Under the pieces are notes generated by a model that was given only the letters and a program-made list of their open reading frames with translations, was not told the DNA's origin and searched no databases. Of a stretch of 64,000 nt of DNA, positions 34,035 to 43,034 are shown piece after piece. Numbering within the stretch: position 1 is the stretch's first letter; each line of letters starts with the position of its first letter. A program made the translations under genes and the position numbers. The stretch is from Mycobacterium aquaticum. GTDB taxonomy: Bacteria; Actinomycetota; Actinomycetes; Mycobacteriales; Mycobacteriaceae. The stretch is taken from assembly GCF_002086485.1 (NCBI RefSeq), contig NZ_MVHF01000001.1:248001-312000 (forward strand). The letters are read 5' to 3'.

Positions 34035-35582
34035 ATGACGGCTGATGTGCCTCGTCCGATCAGCAAGCCCACTGCTGTGCCCGGCAGTGTCAGCGTCCGC
34101 GACGTGGTCGAGCTGCGGCATCTCCAGGCGACATTGCTTGCGGGTGAGGCGGGGCTCGACCGCCGTGTGTCATGGGCGCATGTGTGTGACGCCTTCGACC
34201 CATGGAACTGGCTCGACCCCGGCGATCTTGTGCTGACCTGCGGGTACATCGTTCCGAAAGATGCGTCGGCGCAGGTGCAGTTCGTGGAGAGCATGGTTGC
34301 GGCCGGCCTGAGCGGCATCGTGATCGGCGAGGACGATCGGTGTCCGCACCTGTCGGACGAGATGCTCACGACTGCCGACCGGGCGGGGTTCCCGGTGATC
34401 CATGGCGCGCACGCCGTCGGCTTCGCGCAGTACGTACGGTTCGTTGCCGCCGCCAATGCCCGCGGCGAGGACCAGTCGTTCACTCAGATCGCCCGGGTGA
34501 ACGGCGAGGTGATGGCGAGCCTTCGCGAGACGCTCGTCGGCACCGAATTCGTCGAGCGTCTCAGCCGGGTGGTGAGTTGCCGGCTGCACGTCGTCGACCC
34601 GGAGATGTGGGATCCGTTGATACGCGGCGGAGAAGCTCCCGACCGTGCGTGGAAGGCTGCCTACGATGCCGAGGTCCACCGCTCATCGGGGCGTGCGCCA
34701 TTCGTGATGAACCTGGCTGTCGGCGATCGGACAGCGCTGACAATGCCCATCGTCAGCGAACGCTCGGCGTGCCTGATCGCCTTCCCGGAAGGTGATTCGA
34801 GGCCGCGGCTTGCGGTCCTGCAACAGGTCGCCGCCGCGTGCGCACTGGAGATCGGGCGCGTCGACGCAGCCGTGGAACGATCCCGCCGCGCGGGCGCCGG
34901 CCTGCTGAACGACACCCTGAACGCCCGGCTCGAGCCTGCGGTCCTGACTGCGCTGTTCCGCGAGCGGCGCCTCCAGGGGGACCTGCGCGCGCTGGCGATC
35001 GACGGTCGACCAGCCGCGATCGAGAGACTCGCGCGCCGCTGGCTGATCCGGGGAATCCCGTTCCTGCTCGGTGAAATCGGCCAGGTCGCCGTCGCGGTGG
35101 TCCGGTCCGTCGATGTCCCGCAGGTGGATCTTGCCGAGCGCACCACCTTGGAACGGTGGCGGGCTGGGCTGAGCGACGCGTTCGCGGGCCCCGGCAACCT
35201 CGGCGATGCCGTGCGCCAGGCGCGGTGGGCGCTGGAGACCATCAGTCCGAACGATTCGGCGCTGGCACTCTACGGCGACAGCAGCCCGTCCTTCCTCCCG
35301 CGCACACTCTCCGAATCCAAGCTGGCGGCCGACCGCGTGCTGGGCCCGCTCATCGAGTACGACCGCGAGCAGGGCACCGATCTGATCAAGACACTGCGGG
35401 CATACCTGGAGTGCGACCGTTCGCCCACCCGGGCCAGCGAACTGCTCTTCATCCATACGCAGACCGTCAACTACCGCATCACCCGGATACAAGAGCTGAC
35501 GGGCCGTTCGATGCGCTCCACCGGCGACGTCAGCGAACTCTGGTTCGCGCTACGGGCGCTCGCGTTGGCTCAGACCACCTGA
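34035..35582 (+). CDS. PucR-family transcriptional regulator
   Basis: A 515-aa protein from ATG 34035; the frame is open back to 33915 but that segment is not conserved-looking. Domains: N-terminal PucR ligand-binding domain (SVRDVVELRHLQATLLAGEAGLDRRVSWAHVCD, LDPGDLVLTCG), a central GGDEF-like region and a C-terminal PucR helix-turn-helix (LIKTLRAYLECDRSPTRASELLFIHTQTVNYRITRIQELTG). PucR proteins commonly activate catabolic operons in response to the pathway substrate. It heads the 34.0-46.6 kb catabolic island. Confidence 0.88.
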   Translation: MTADVPRPISKPTAVPGSVSVRDVVELRHLQATLLAGEAGLDRRVSWAHVCDAFDPWNWLDPGDLVLTCGYIVPKDASAQVQFVESMVAAGLSGIVIGEDDRCPHLSDEMLTTADRAGFPVIHGAHAVGFAQYVRFVAAANARGEDQSFTQIARVNGEVMASLRETLVGTEFVERLSRVVSCRLHVVDPEMWDPLIRGGEAPDRAWKAAYDAEVHRSSGRAPFVMNLAVGDRTALTMPIVSERSACLIAFPEGDSRPRLAVLQQVAAACALEIGRVDAAVERSRRAGAGLLNDTLNARLEPAVLTALFRERRLQGDLRALAIDGRPAAIERLARRWLIRGIPFLLGEIGQVAVAVVRSVDVPQVDLAERTTLERWRAGLSDAFAGPGNLGDAVRQARWALETISPNDSALALYGDSSPSFLPRTLSESKLAADRVLGPLIEYDREQGTDLIKTLRAYLECDRSPTRASELLFIHTQTVNYRITRIQELTGRSMRSTGDVSELWFALRALALAQTT

Positions 35583-35706
35583 CCGCTCGAACGGGCACAT
35601 GTTTGTCGGTATAAGCCGTGCCCCACAGGTCATTTCGCGACACAGTGGGCAGTGGCGCCGGCGGTTGGCAGACTGCGACCGACGACCAAGAGGAGAAGGA
35701 TCAGGT

Positions 35707-36459
35707 ATGGGTACGTTCGAAGGACGCAGTGTGATCGTCACCGGGATCGCCTCCGGTCTCGGGAGCGCATTGGCGCGCGAGTTCGCAGCCGAGGGTGCGA
35801 ATGTCCTCGGCTGCGACATCAACGACGAGGCCGGTGCGGAAGTGATGGACGGCATCGGTATCTACCGCCGGACCGACGTCTCCAAGGAGCATGAGGTCGA
35901 GGCGCTCGTCGACGATGCAGTACAGCGGTTCGGCCGCCTCGACGTCATGGTCAACAATGCCGCGATCCAGGTCGAGCAGGAGCTGGCCGCGACCACCGAG
36001 GAGCAGCTCGATCGCGTGCTCGCGGTCAACCTGAAGGGCCCGTTCTTCGGTTGTAAGCATGCGATCCGCGCGATGCGTGGCTCGGGCGGTGGTGCGATCG
36101 TCAACATCTCCTCGGTTCTGGCCGTCGCAGGTGACCCCATGCTCGCCGCCTACGGCGCGGCGAAAGGCGGTGTGCTCGCCCTGACCAAATCGGCTGCTGT
36201 GAAGTACGGCCGGGACGGCATCCGGTGCAACACCGTCTTGCCCGGGGACATGCAGACCGAGATGGTCGAGGCCTACTTCGCCGCGGCCGAGGACCCCGCC
36301 GCCCTGCGCGCTCAGGCTGAAGGGGAGTACCCGCTCGGCCGGATCGGCCAGCCGCGTGAGGTCGCCCGAGCGGTCCTGTTCCTTGCGTCCGACGACGCGA
36401 GTTTCGTTACCGGTGAAGCGCTCGTCGTTGACGGTGGCCTGCTGGCCGAGTGCTACTGA
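35707..36459 (+). CDS. SDR-family oxidoreductase
   Basis: A 250-aa classical SDR with GAGAAGGA in front of ATG 35707. Motifs: TGIASGLG (a variant of TGxxxGxG), NNAA, catalytic Ser in VNISSVLAV and Tyr/Lys in AYGAAKGG, and the C-terminal FLASDDASFVTGEALVVDGG. An Asp after strand 2 (GCDINDEAG) points to NAD. It is the first structural gene after the PucR regulator and probably an alcohol or hydroxyacid dehydrogenase of the island's pathway. Confidence 0.9.
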   Translation: MGTFEGRSVIVTGIASGLGSALAREFAAEGANVLGCDINDEAGAEVMDGIGIYRRTDVSKEHEVEALVDDAVQRFGRLDVMVNNAAIQVEQELAATTEEQLDRVLAVNLKGPFFGCKHAIRAMRGSGGGAIVNISSVLAVAGDPMLAAYGAAKGGVLALTKSAAVKYGRDGIRCNTVLPGDMQTEMVEAYFAAAEDPAALRAQAEGEYPLGRIGQPREVARAVLFLASDDASFVTGEALVVDGGLLAECY

Positions 36460-36494
36460 CCGACGTGCCGGCCCACCCACGAAGGAAGATTCCC

Positions 36495-37148
36495 ATGCAG
36501 AAGCTCGGCATCGTCCACACCGTCTCCCAGCTCGCACCGATGTTCGCCGACCTCGCCGCGGAGTTGCTCCCCGGGGTACAGCCGATCGTCATCGCCGACG
36601 AGCTCCTGCTCAAGCAGGCGGTCCGAGACGGTGCGGTTGACGACGTGACGCGCGAGCGGCTTCGTGGCCACGTTGCCGCGCTGGCCGACTTCGGTGTCGA
36701 AGCGGTACTCGTAACATGCTCGTCGGTGGGCGCGGTGGTGGATGAGATCGCCTCGGGGACAAACATTCCCGTGCATCGGGTCGACCGCGCCATGGCCGAG
36801 CGTGCCGTGGAGCTCGGAACCACCATCGGTGTGCTGGCCACGTTGCCGACGACGCTTGTGCCGACGACAGATCTCGTAGCAGCCGCCGCCCACGAGGCCG
36901 GCCGCACCGGCGTCGAGGTCGTCTCGCGGTTGTGTGATGGTGCGTTCGCCGCGCTGGAACGCGGTGACCGGGCGCGACACGACGCGATTGTCGCCGAGGA
37001 ACTCGACCGTTTGGCGGCCGCGGTCGATGTGGTCGTGCTCGCGCAGGCCTCGATGGCGCGGATCGCCGCTGCCCGGCCCACGGGTGGCACTCACGTGCTG
37101 TCGAGCCCGCGACTCGCGATGGAGCGGGTCGCTTATATGGGGCGATAA
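36495..37148 (+). CDS. Asp/Glu racemase-superfamily enzyme lacking one catalytic Cys
   Basis: A 217-aa protein with GAAGGAAG upstream of ATG 36495. It has the Asp/Glu/hydantoin racemase fold: MQKLGIVHTVSQLAPMF, first catalytic Cys in AVLVTCSSVGAVVDE, and the second-site strand VDVVVLAQASMARIAAA. Two-base racemases carry a second Cys at that site (LGCxxM/LACTH type), here replaced by Gln-Ala-Ser, so a simple racemase mechanism is unlikely. Single-Cys members of this superfamily include decarboxylases and isomerases. The real reaction is unknown. Confidence 0.82.
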   Translation: MQKLGIVHTVSQLAPMFADLAAELLPGVQPIVIADELLLKQAVRDGAVDDVTRERLRGHVAALADFGVEAVLVTCSSVGAVVDEIASGTNIPVHRVDRAMAERAVELGTTIGVLATLPTTLVPTTDLVAAAAHEAGRTGVEVVSRLCDGAFAALERGDRARHDAIVAEELDRLAAAVDVVVLAQASMARIAAARPTGGTHVLSSPRLAMERVAYMGR

Positions 37149-37206
37149 GAAGCCGGCCGAGGTTGGTGCACTGCGCTAATGGTGAAGGTGGACAGAAAGA
37201 CCCACG

Positions 37207-37800
37207 ATGGTTGACGTGGAACGTGAATGGGAGCCCCGAATCCTCGGTCTCGGAGGTACGACCCGACAGGGTTCGTCGTCGGAACGTGCGCTGCGCGCCG
37301 CTCTGGACCTTGCCGAGCGTGCCGGCGCGCACACCGACATCCTGTTGGCCGATGATCTGGAATTCCGGGCATACGCACCCGAGCGGGGCACGCTGGAACC
37401 GCGGGCCGGTCGCCTGCTGGATCTGGTCCGCCGTGCAGACGGGTTGATCATCGCCAGTCCGGGTTTCCATGGCGGCCCTTCAGGGCTCATCAAGAACGCG
37501 CTGGACCATCTGGAGGAGTTGCGCGACGACGAACGCCCCTACCTCGATGGTCGCGCGATCGGCTGCATCGTCTGCGCGGCCGGTTGGCAGGCAACCACGA
37601 CCACACTGGCGGCGCTGAGGCAGACCGCGCACGCCTTGCGCGGCTGGCCGACGCCCCTGGGCGTCACGATCAATTCGACCCCGGTCGGCGACGCGGATCC
37701 GATCGTGGCAGCTGCGCCGCAGCTTGGCATGCTCGTCGATCAGGTTGTCGGACTGGCTCGTTGGCGGCGGGCGGCGACTGTTATCGAGGTCGCGTCGTGA
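37207..37800 (+). CDS. NAD(P)H-dependent FMN reductase
   Basis: A 197-aa flavodoxin-fold protein. The N-terminal phosphate loop is GLGGTTRQGSSSERAL and the flavin loop is ADGLIIASPGFHGGPSGLIKNALDHLEEL, typical of the SsuE/ArsH-type NADPH:FMN reductases (PF03358). It may supply reduced FMN to the LLM-type monooxygenase encoded at 40890-42014, a frequent pairing. The stop overlaps the start of the lactonase gene (GTGA). Confidence 0.87.
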   Translation: MVDVEREWEPRILGLGGTTRQGSSSERALRAALDLAERAGAHTDILLADDLEFRAYAPERGTLEPRAGRLLDLVRRADGLIIASPGFHGGPSGLIKNALDHLEELRDDERPYLDGRAIGCIVCAAGWQATTTTLAALRQTAHALRGWPTPLGVTINSTPVGDADPIVAAAPQLGMLVDQVVGLARWRRAATVIEVAS

Positions 37801-38657
37801 CGGGACCCTCGAACGCTCCGCAGACCACCGCGGGTGTTCCCGCGTCGGTCGTCGGGCACGGGCTGCGCACCGTGGTCGAGGGCTTGCAGCATCCAGAGGG
37901 AGTGTGTTGGTCTCCGACCGAGCAGGTGCTCTACGCGGGCGGCGAGGGTGGCCAGTTGTACCGATTCGGGCTCGAGGGCGGGACCTTCGAGACGGTATGC
38001 ACGGTGCCAGGAGGCTCCATGCTCGGCCTGGCGCTCGACGGCGCGGGTGCGGTGTACGTGTGCGACGTCGGCAACGGGTGCGTCCAGAAGATCGCGCCGG
38101 ACCGCCGCATCGAGCAGTACGGTGCCGCCATCGGCTACCCGAACTACCCGGTCTTCGACAGCGACGGCCGGCTGTGGGTCTCGGACTCCGGTCAATGGGG
38201 TCAAGCGACAGGCCGGATCGTACGGATCGATCCCGACGGCGCGACCGAACAGGTGCTGGGCGGCCTGCATTTCGCGAACGGACTTGCGCTGCACGGTGAC
38301 TGGCTGTACATCGTCGAGTCGACCTGGCCGCGGATCGTACGGGTCCCGCTGTCCGGCGGTGAGCCGGAGCCGGTCGTGGTACTGGACCGGGTGGTCCCCG
38401 ACGGCATCGCCTTCGACGCCACCGGCGGTCTGTGGATCGGTTGCTGGCAGCCCAACCGCGTATACCGCCTCGATCCGAACGGGACGCTCGACATCGTCGT
38501 CGACGACTGGTCGGGCGTGTACGCGCCGACTCCGACGAACCTTGCGTTCGCCGGGCCCGAGCTCGACGTCCTGGCGCTTGCGTCGCTCGGCACGCTGGTC
38601 GTGACCGCCTGCGACCCCGGGGTCCGTGGGGCGCCGCTGCACCTGCCCTTGGCCTGA
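37797..38657 (+). CDS. SMP-30/gluconolactonase-type lactonase
   Basis: A 286-aa six-bladed beta-propeller from GTG 37797, overlapping the FMN reductase by 4 bp. Metal-binding features are visible: HPEGVCW (blade 1 Glu), FANGLAL (Asn), and PDGIAFDATGGLWIGCW (Asp). It should hydrolyse a sugar lactone or other ester. The gene order implies it acts on the lactone made by one of the dehydrogenases in the island. Confidence 0.85.
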   Translation: MTGPSNAPQTTAGVPASVVGHGLRTVVEGLQHPEGVCWSPTEQVLYAGGEGGQLYRFGLEGGTFETVCTVPGGSMLGLALDGAGAVYVCDVGNGCVQKIAPDRRIEQYGAAIGYPNYPVFDSDGRLWVSDSGQWGQATGRIVRIDPDGATEQVLGGLHFANGLALHGDWLYIVESTWPRIVRVPLSGGEPEPVVVLDRVVPDGIAFDATGGLWIGCWQPNRVYRLDPNGTLDIVVDDWSGVYAPTPTNLAFAGPELDVLALASLGTLVVTACDPGVRGAPLHLPLA

Positions 38658-38728
38658 GCTGACCAGGACTGTGTTCAAGAACGACGGCTGTGCTGACGTG
38701 GCCGGCGACTAGGTGAAGGAATTCGGAG

Positions 38729-40048
38729 ATGAACGGTGTGACCTACGACGCGTTGGTGATCGGCGCGGGGTTCGCGGGGTTGACGGCTGCGCGCGATCTC
38801 GCCAAGGACGGCAAGAAGGTGCTGATCGTCGAGGCGAGGGATCGCATCGGTGGGCGGGCCTGGTACCGGCCGTTCGCCGATACCAGCTTCTCTATCGAGT
38901 TGGGCGGCAACTGGATCGACATTGACGGCAACGTTGCGCTGATGACTGAGGTCGAGCGCTACGGGGTCGAGCTTTCGACCAGCCCGCAGGCAGAGAACCA
39001 CGTTTCCCGGCTCGAGGGCGTCCTCAGCCACGCCGCCTGTCCCATCACCGAGGACGAGCAACGCGCCCTGGAGCAGCTGGCCCAGCGGGTCCTCGTGGAC
39101 GTGCGCCGGATCGACTCGTCGTTGCCGCTGGATCAGCAGGATGTCGCCGACCTCGACGTCCCGCTCGACTCCTACCTCGACGGATTCGGGCTCGCGACCC
39201 CGGTGCGTGAACTTGTCGGTGCGTGGACCCGCGAGAACACGGGCTGCCACGAGTCGCAGATTTCCGCGCTGCATTTGATGTCGTGGATCCCGAATCTGAA
39301 CAATAATGTTCTGGCACTTGGGCATACGCCGACACACCGCTTCGCCGCCGGAACGATCGACCTGCTCCAGCGAATGCTCGACGACTCGGGTGCCGAGCTG
39401 CGGCTCTCGACACCGGTGCTGGCGGTGACGCAGTCGGCCGAGCACGTCGAGGTGCGCACCCAAGGCGGCGAGATACTCCGCGCGCGCGGCGCGGTGATCG
39501 CCCTGCCGCTGAACTGTCTGACGGATGTCAGCTTCACCCCGGCGTTGTCGCAGGCGAAGACCGCGGGTGCGGCGATCGGGCAGAGTGGCGCGGCCAAGAA
39601 GTTGTGGGCGCTCGTCACGGACCTGCCGCCGAAACTCCTCGGCGTAGGCGGGCACGACGAGCCGATCGACGTCTTCTTCACCGACTTCCCGGCCGACGAG
39701 ACCGGCCTGGGTGGCGACCTCGTCGTCGGATTCTCGACGCAGGAGCGCCCGCTCGACATCTTGGACCGCGAGGACATGGAAGTGGCCATACGGCGCTACG
39801 TGCCGGAAGCGGGCGTGGTGAAGGTCGACGGCCACGACTGGCTTGCCGACCCGTACGCCAAGGGGACGTGGTGCGCGGCGCCCGCCGGGCTGCTGTCCAA
39901 ATACGCCTCCGCGCTGGAGGCCGCCGAGGGACGCCTGGTGTTCGCCGGATCCGATATCGCCCATGCCTTCCGCGGATGGATGGAGGGTGCGGTCGCAACC
40001 GGCACCACCGCCGCCGGCCGGCTCTCGGCAATTCTGGCACAGCACTGA
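38729..40048 (+). CDS. flavin monoamine oxidase family protein
   Basis: A 439-aa FAD enzyme. The dinucleotide fold is at the N-terminus (ALVIGAGFAGLTAARDL), followed by VEARDRIGGRAW, GGNWID, and the C-terminal FAD segment GRLVFAGSDIAHAFRGWMEGAVATG. It fits the amine-oxidase/MAO family, which oxidises primary or secondary amines to aldehydes with H2O2. The covalent-flavin Cys seen in some relatives is not obvious. It is the best clue that the island's substrate carries an amine. Confidence 0.88.
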   Translation: MNGVTYDALVIGAGFAGLTAARDLAKDGKKVLIVEARDRIGGRAWYRPFADTSFSIELGGNWIDIDGNVALMTEVERYGVELSTSPQAENHVSRLEGVLSHAACPITEDEQRALEQLAQRVLVDVRRIDSSLPLDQQDVADLDVPLDSYLDGFGLATPVRELVGAWTRENTGCHESQISALHLMSWIPNLNNNVLALGHTPTHRFAAGTIDLLQRMLDDSGAELRLSTPVLAVTQSAEHVEVRTQGGEILRARGAVIALPLNCLTDVSFTPALSQAKTAGAAIGQSGAAKKLWALVTDLPPKLLGVGGHDEPIDVFFTDFPADETGLGGDLVVGFSTQERPLDILDREDMEVAIRRYVPEAGVVKVDGHDWLADPYAKGTWCAAPAGLLSKYASALEAAEGRLVFAGSDIAHAFRGWMEGAVATGTTAAGRLSAILAQH

Positions 40049-40089
40049 TCCCTTCCATATCAACGATTTCCGAATACGACAGGAGACCC

Positions 40090-40458
40090 ATGAATTCTGC
40101 ACGCGCGCTCCAGGAGTCTGCCTGGGATGCCGAATGCCGCCACGACCTCGACGGGCTGCTGGACCACTTCCTCCCCGATGCCACGTTCTATGCCTACGGC
40201 CAGGCTCCGCAACGCGGCCATGAGGCCATCCGCCGGATGACCGAGGACTTCTACCGGTCGTTTCCCGAACTCGCGATCGACGTCCTGGGCGAGTGGACCA
40301 ACGGTGAGTCGTCGGCCGCCTTCGAATTCCGTGCGCGGCTGAAGGACACGACCGGTGCGCGATTCACCTTGGATGGCGTGATCCTCGTCGAGATCGAGGA
40401 TGGCAAATTCAAGAAGGTGCGGTACTACGAGGAGGCGCCGGTCCCGGCGACCGTCTGA
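40090..40458 (+). CDS. NTF2-like (SnoaL-type) protein
   Basis: A 122-aa protein with AGGAGA before ATG 40090. It starts with a helix (ALQESAWDAECRHDLDGLLDHF), then LPDATFYAYGQAP, AIRRMTEDFYRSFPELAID and strands ending in DGVILVEIEDGKFKKVRYYEEA. It is a cone-fold protein likely to act on or bind a small ligand of the pathway. It is the last plus-strand gene of this block; a hairpin terminator follows. Confidence 0.82.
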   Translation: MNSARALQESAWDAECRHDLDGLLDHFLPDATFYAYGQAPQRGHEAIRRMTEDFYRSFPELAIDVLGEWTNGESSAAFEFRARLKDTTGARFTLDGVILVEIEDGKFKKVRYYEEAPVPATV

Positions 40459-40469
40459 GCACCGCACAC

Positions 40470-40502
40470 AATGGGCGGCGTCCGGATCGGACGCCGCTCA
40501 TT
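40470..40502. terminator. bidirectional hairpin terminator
   Basis: Arms 40470-40484 and 40488-40502 pair over 15 bp with one G-T wobble and a 3-nt loop (core GGCGGCGTCCG/CGGACGCCG). GTTTCGTTG follows on the plus strand. It separates the convergent NTF2-like and cupin genes, whose stops lie 12-20 bp away on each side. Confidence 0.8.
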
Positions 40503-40521
40503 GTTTCGTTGTGAGAGAACG

Positions 40522-40893
40522 CTATTCGTCAGGCGTGGCCCAGATCGTGTACACCTTGCGCACGGTCTCACGGATATCCCAGGTACCGCGCCAGCCGTCC
40601 GGCGCGACGAGCACGACACCCGGGCGGATGTCGTGGACCGTACCGTCAGCGGTGGTGATGGTTCCCGCCCCGGCGATGAAGTGCATCAACTCCGTGTCGC
40701 CGTTGCGAGCGGAGTCGAAGCGGCCCGGGGTGCACTCCCAGATGCCGCTGCGCCCGGCCACATTCCTGTGCAGCACATGGACCGACTCGACCGGCGCCCC
40801 GGCGAGCGCGGGTATGCGCGGGCCGAGGACGGTCAGCTCCAGGGCGCCGGGCGCGGCGTCGTAGACGATCTCCGGGATGGTGGTGCCGGTCAT
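40522..40893 (-). CDS. cupin-domain protein
   Basis: A 123-aa single-domain cupin. The core reads GIWECTPGRFDSARNGDTELMHFIAGAGTITTADGTVHDIRPGVVLVAPDGWRGTWDIRE; the conserved His of the usual metal site is partly replaced (E-L-M-H-F). It resembles the DUF861/EutQ-type cupins found with amine and aldehyde catabolism. Its start overlaps the stop of the LLM flavoprotein by 4 bp, so the two form a coupled operon. Confidence 0.82.
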   Translation of the reverse strand: MTGTTIPEIVYDAAPGALELTVLGPRIPALAGAPVESVHVLHRNVAGRSGIWECTPGRFDSARNGDTELMHFIAGAGTITTADGTVHDIRPGVVLVAPDGWRGTWDIRETVRKVYTIWATPDE

Positions 40894-42014
40894 GCGACGG
40901 TCACAGCACGGGCGCCGAGCGTTGCGATCCGCGGGCCGACCTCACGCCCCAGGAGCTCGAGGTGGCGTCGATAGGGCTCGGGGTCCCGGCTGTGGTCGAA
41001 CGTGAAGGAGAGCAGGGCGCCGATACCGTCGAGATCCTCGTTGAACTGGGCGATCTTCTCGACGACGGTGTCGGGTGAACCGACGATGAAGAAGTGGTCG
41101 ACCATCCATTCGAGGGTCAGCTCGTCGATCGTCATGCCGGGCTCGAGGAGCAGTTCGCCGAGCGCATACGGCTTGCCGCCGCGGTCGCGCACGACGCGGA
41201 AGGTGGGCAGCACGAGTTCATCCCAGGTGCGGCCGGCCGGCCCCTCGAGGAACAGCCTGCGGGCCTCGTCGTCCGTCTCGGCGACGAACACGTCGCGCAT
41301 GATGCGCCACCTCGCCCGGTCGGGTGTACGGCCGGCTTCAGCCGCGGCCCGCGAGTACGTCTGCCACTGCTGGCGAAGCGCGACCATGCCGACCTGCTGG
41401 CTCATCGGGGAGAAGCCGCGCCGGGCGGCGTCTGCGAACGTGGGTGACGTGGGTTGGACGCCGGTCATCACAACCTCGGGGTGGGGTCGCTGGAAAGGCT
41501 TGAGGTGCGGTCCATTCCACTGGTCGGAGTGCGCAGGCATGTCGACGGTCCAGAACTCGCCGTCGATGCGAAACGGCCCGGAGCGGGTCCAGATTGCCTC
41601 GATGATGTCGATGGCCTCGTCCATCATCCTGGCGTTGCCCTGTCCAACACCGAACAGCTGGCCGTCCGTCGGGAACGAGCCGGGCGCAAAGCCCGCGATG
41701 TAGCGCCCGCCCGTCATGTGGTCGAGGTACATGAGGCGGTCCGCGAGGGCGATGGGATTGTGGTAGGGCAGCAGGTGAGCCGCAGCGCCGAGCCGGATCC
41801 GCTGGGTCTCGCGCGCAGCCGCGGCGATCGTCAGGTCCGGAGCCGGGTTCGGCTCGTGGCCGATGGTGTGGTGCTCCGCGAAAAAGAGTTCGTCTATGCC
41901 GTATTCATCTGCCCACCTTGCGATTTGGAGATCCCACTCGATCACCTCCTGCAGTGTGCGCCGGCCGGCGACGTACTCCTGCGCATACGGTGGGCTGAAG
42001 AGTCCAAGATCCAT
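40890..42014 (-). CDS. LLM-class flavin-dependent oxidoreductase
   Basis: A 374-aa bacterial-luciferase-like protein from ATG 42014. It has the TIM-barrel pattern of the LLM class: MDLGLFSPPYAQ, ADEYGIDELFFAEHHTIG, IRLGAAAHLLPYHNPIALADRL, DHMTGGRYIAGFAPG, and the C-terminal FIVGSPDTVVEKI. Such enzymes use reduced FMN (or F420) to oxygenate or cleave organic substrates. The FMN reductase at 37207 could provide FMNH2. It is divergent from the SDR at 42220. Confidence 0.88.
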   Translation of the reverse strand: MDLGLFSPPYAQEYVAGRRTLQEVIEWDLQIARWADEYGIDELFFAEHHTIGHEPNPAPDLTIAAAARETQRIRLGAAAHLLPYHNPIALADRLMYLDHMTGGRYIAGFAPGSFPTDGQLFGVGQGNARMMDEAIDIIEAIWTRSGPFRIDGEFWTVDMPAHSDQWNGPHLKPFQRPHPEVVMTGVQPTSPTFADAARRGFSPMSQQVGMVALRQQWQTYSRAAAEAGRTPDRARWRIMRDVFVAETDDEARRLFLEGPAGRTWDELVLPTFRVVRDRGGKPYALGELLLEPGMTIDELTLEWMVDHFFIVGSPDTVVEKIAQFNEDLDGIGALLSFTFDHSRDPEPYRRHLELLGREVGPRIATLGARAVTVA

Positions 42015-42147
42015 GGCTTCGCTCGATTCCTTGTCGTTGGTTCTGCGGTACCTCTCCAAGGTCGGCGAGTAATCGCGTACGGACAATTGATGCCGACCTC
42101 AAACATCCGGCCTTTGGCTGTCGATGCGTACAGCTCCTAGATCTCGG

Positions 42148-42164
42148 GCCAACGCGCCGTTGGC
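42148..42164. promoter_or_regulatory. inverted repeat between LLM enzyme and SDR
   Basis: GCCAACG-CGC-CGTTGGC is a perfect 7-bp inverted repeat with a 3-nt spacer, 55 bp upstream of the SDR start and 133 bp from the divergent LLM start. It may be the island's operator. Confidence 0.4.
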
Positions 42165-42219
42165 AATTCATGTCCGCACACAATGGTGCTTCGTGCAGGC
42201 GGCCGGAAGGCTGAGCGCC

Positions 42220-42984
42220 ATGGTTAATCGACTGGAAGGCAAGGTTGCGCTGGTCACCGGCGCCGCCCAGGGGCAAGGAGCCGCCCACACGGATCTGCTC
42301 GCACGGCAGGGCGCGCGGGTGATCGCGACGGACGTGCTCGACGAGCAGGGCGAGGCGCTCGCCGAGCAACTCGATGCAGAGGGCTTGCAGGTCGTCTACC
42401 GGCACCTCGACGTCGCGTCGGAGAAGGACTGGGCATCGGTGGTCGCCGGTGTCGACCCCAGTTGGGGCCCGGTCAATGTCCTGGTCAACAACGCGGGTAT
42501 CAGCTCGCCGGCAGCTGTCGCCGACGTCAGTCTCGACGAGTGGAATCGCGTCGTTGCGATCAATCAGACCGGAATCCTGCTGGGAATGCAGGCCGTCATC
42601 CCGGGGATGATGGAGCGCGGCTCGGGATCCATCATCAACGTCGCGTCGTCCTGGGCACATCGAGGCGGCACAGAGAACGGGTTCATCGCCTACGTCGCGA
42701 CCAAGGCCGCAGTGCTGGGAATCACCCGGAACGCCGCGATGAACCTCGGCCGGCACGGTATCCGCGTCAACTCGGTCTCGCCGGGCTATGTCCGAACACC
42801 TCAGGTCGAGTACGCAGAAAAGACGGAGCCGGATCGGGTCGCGAACGACGTGGCGAAGATCCCGATGCGGCGTATGGCACGCCCGGCCGAGATCGCCAAG
42901 ACGATCGCCTTCCTGGCCTCGGACGAGTCGTCGTACACCACCGGTGTCGACATGCTCGTCGACGGCGGTCTGAACCTCACCTGA
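42220..42984 (+). CDS. SDR-family oxidoreductase
   Basis: A 254-aa classical SDR from ATG 42220 with GGAAGG upstream. Motifs: TGAAQGQGAA (cofactor loop with Gln in place of the usual Ile), ATDVLDEQG (Asp after strand 2, NAD preference), NNAGIS, Ser in NVASSWAH, Tyr/Lys in AYVATKAA, and FLASDESSYTTGVDMLVDGG. The gene is followed within 50 bp by the kinase/decarboxylase pair, so it probably makes the 3-oxo acid that the kinase phosphorylates. Confidence 0.9.
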   Translation: MVNRLEGKVALVTGAAQGQGAAHTDLLARQGARVIATDVLDEQGEALAEQLDAEGLQVVYRHLDVASEKDWASVVAGVDPSWGPVNVLVNNAGISSPAAVADVSLDEWNRVVAINQTGILLGMQAVIPGMMERGSGSIINVASSWAHRGGTENGFIAYVATKAAVLGITRNAAMNLGRHGIRVNSVSPGYVRTPQVEYAEKTEPDRVANDVAKIPMRRMARPAEIAKTIAFLASDESSYTTGVDMLVDGGLNLT

Positions 42985-43034
42985 ATTCGCTTTCGAGCCA
43001 GTTGAATTCACGAATGAACCAGGGAGTCTTTCGC

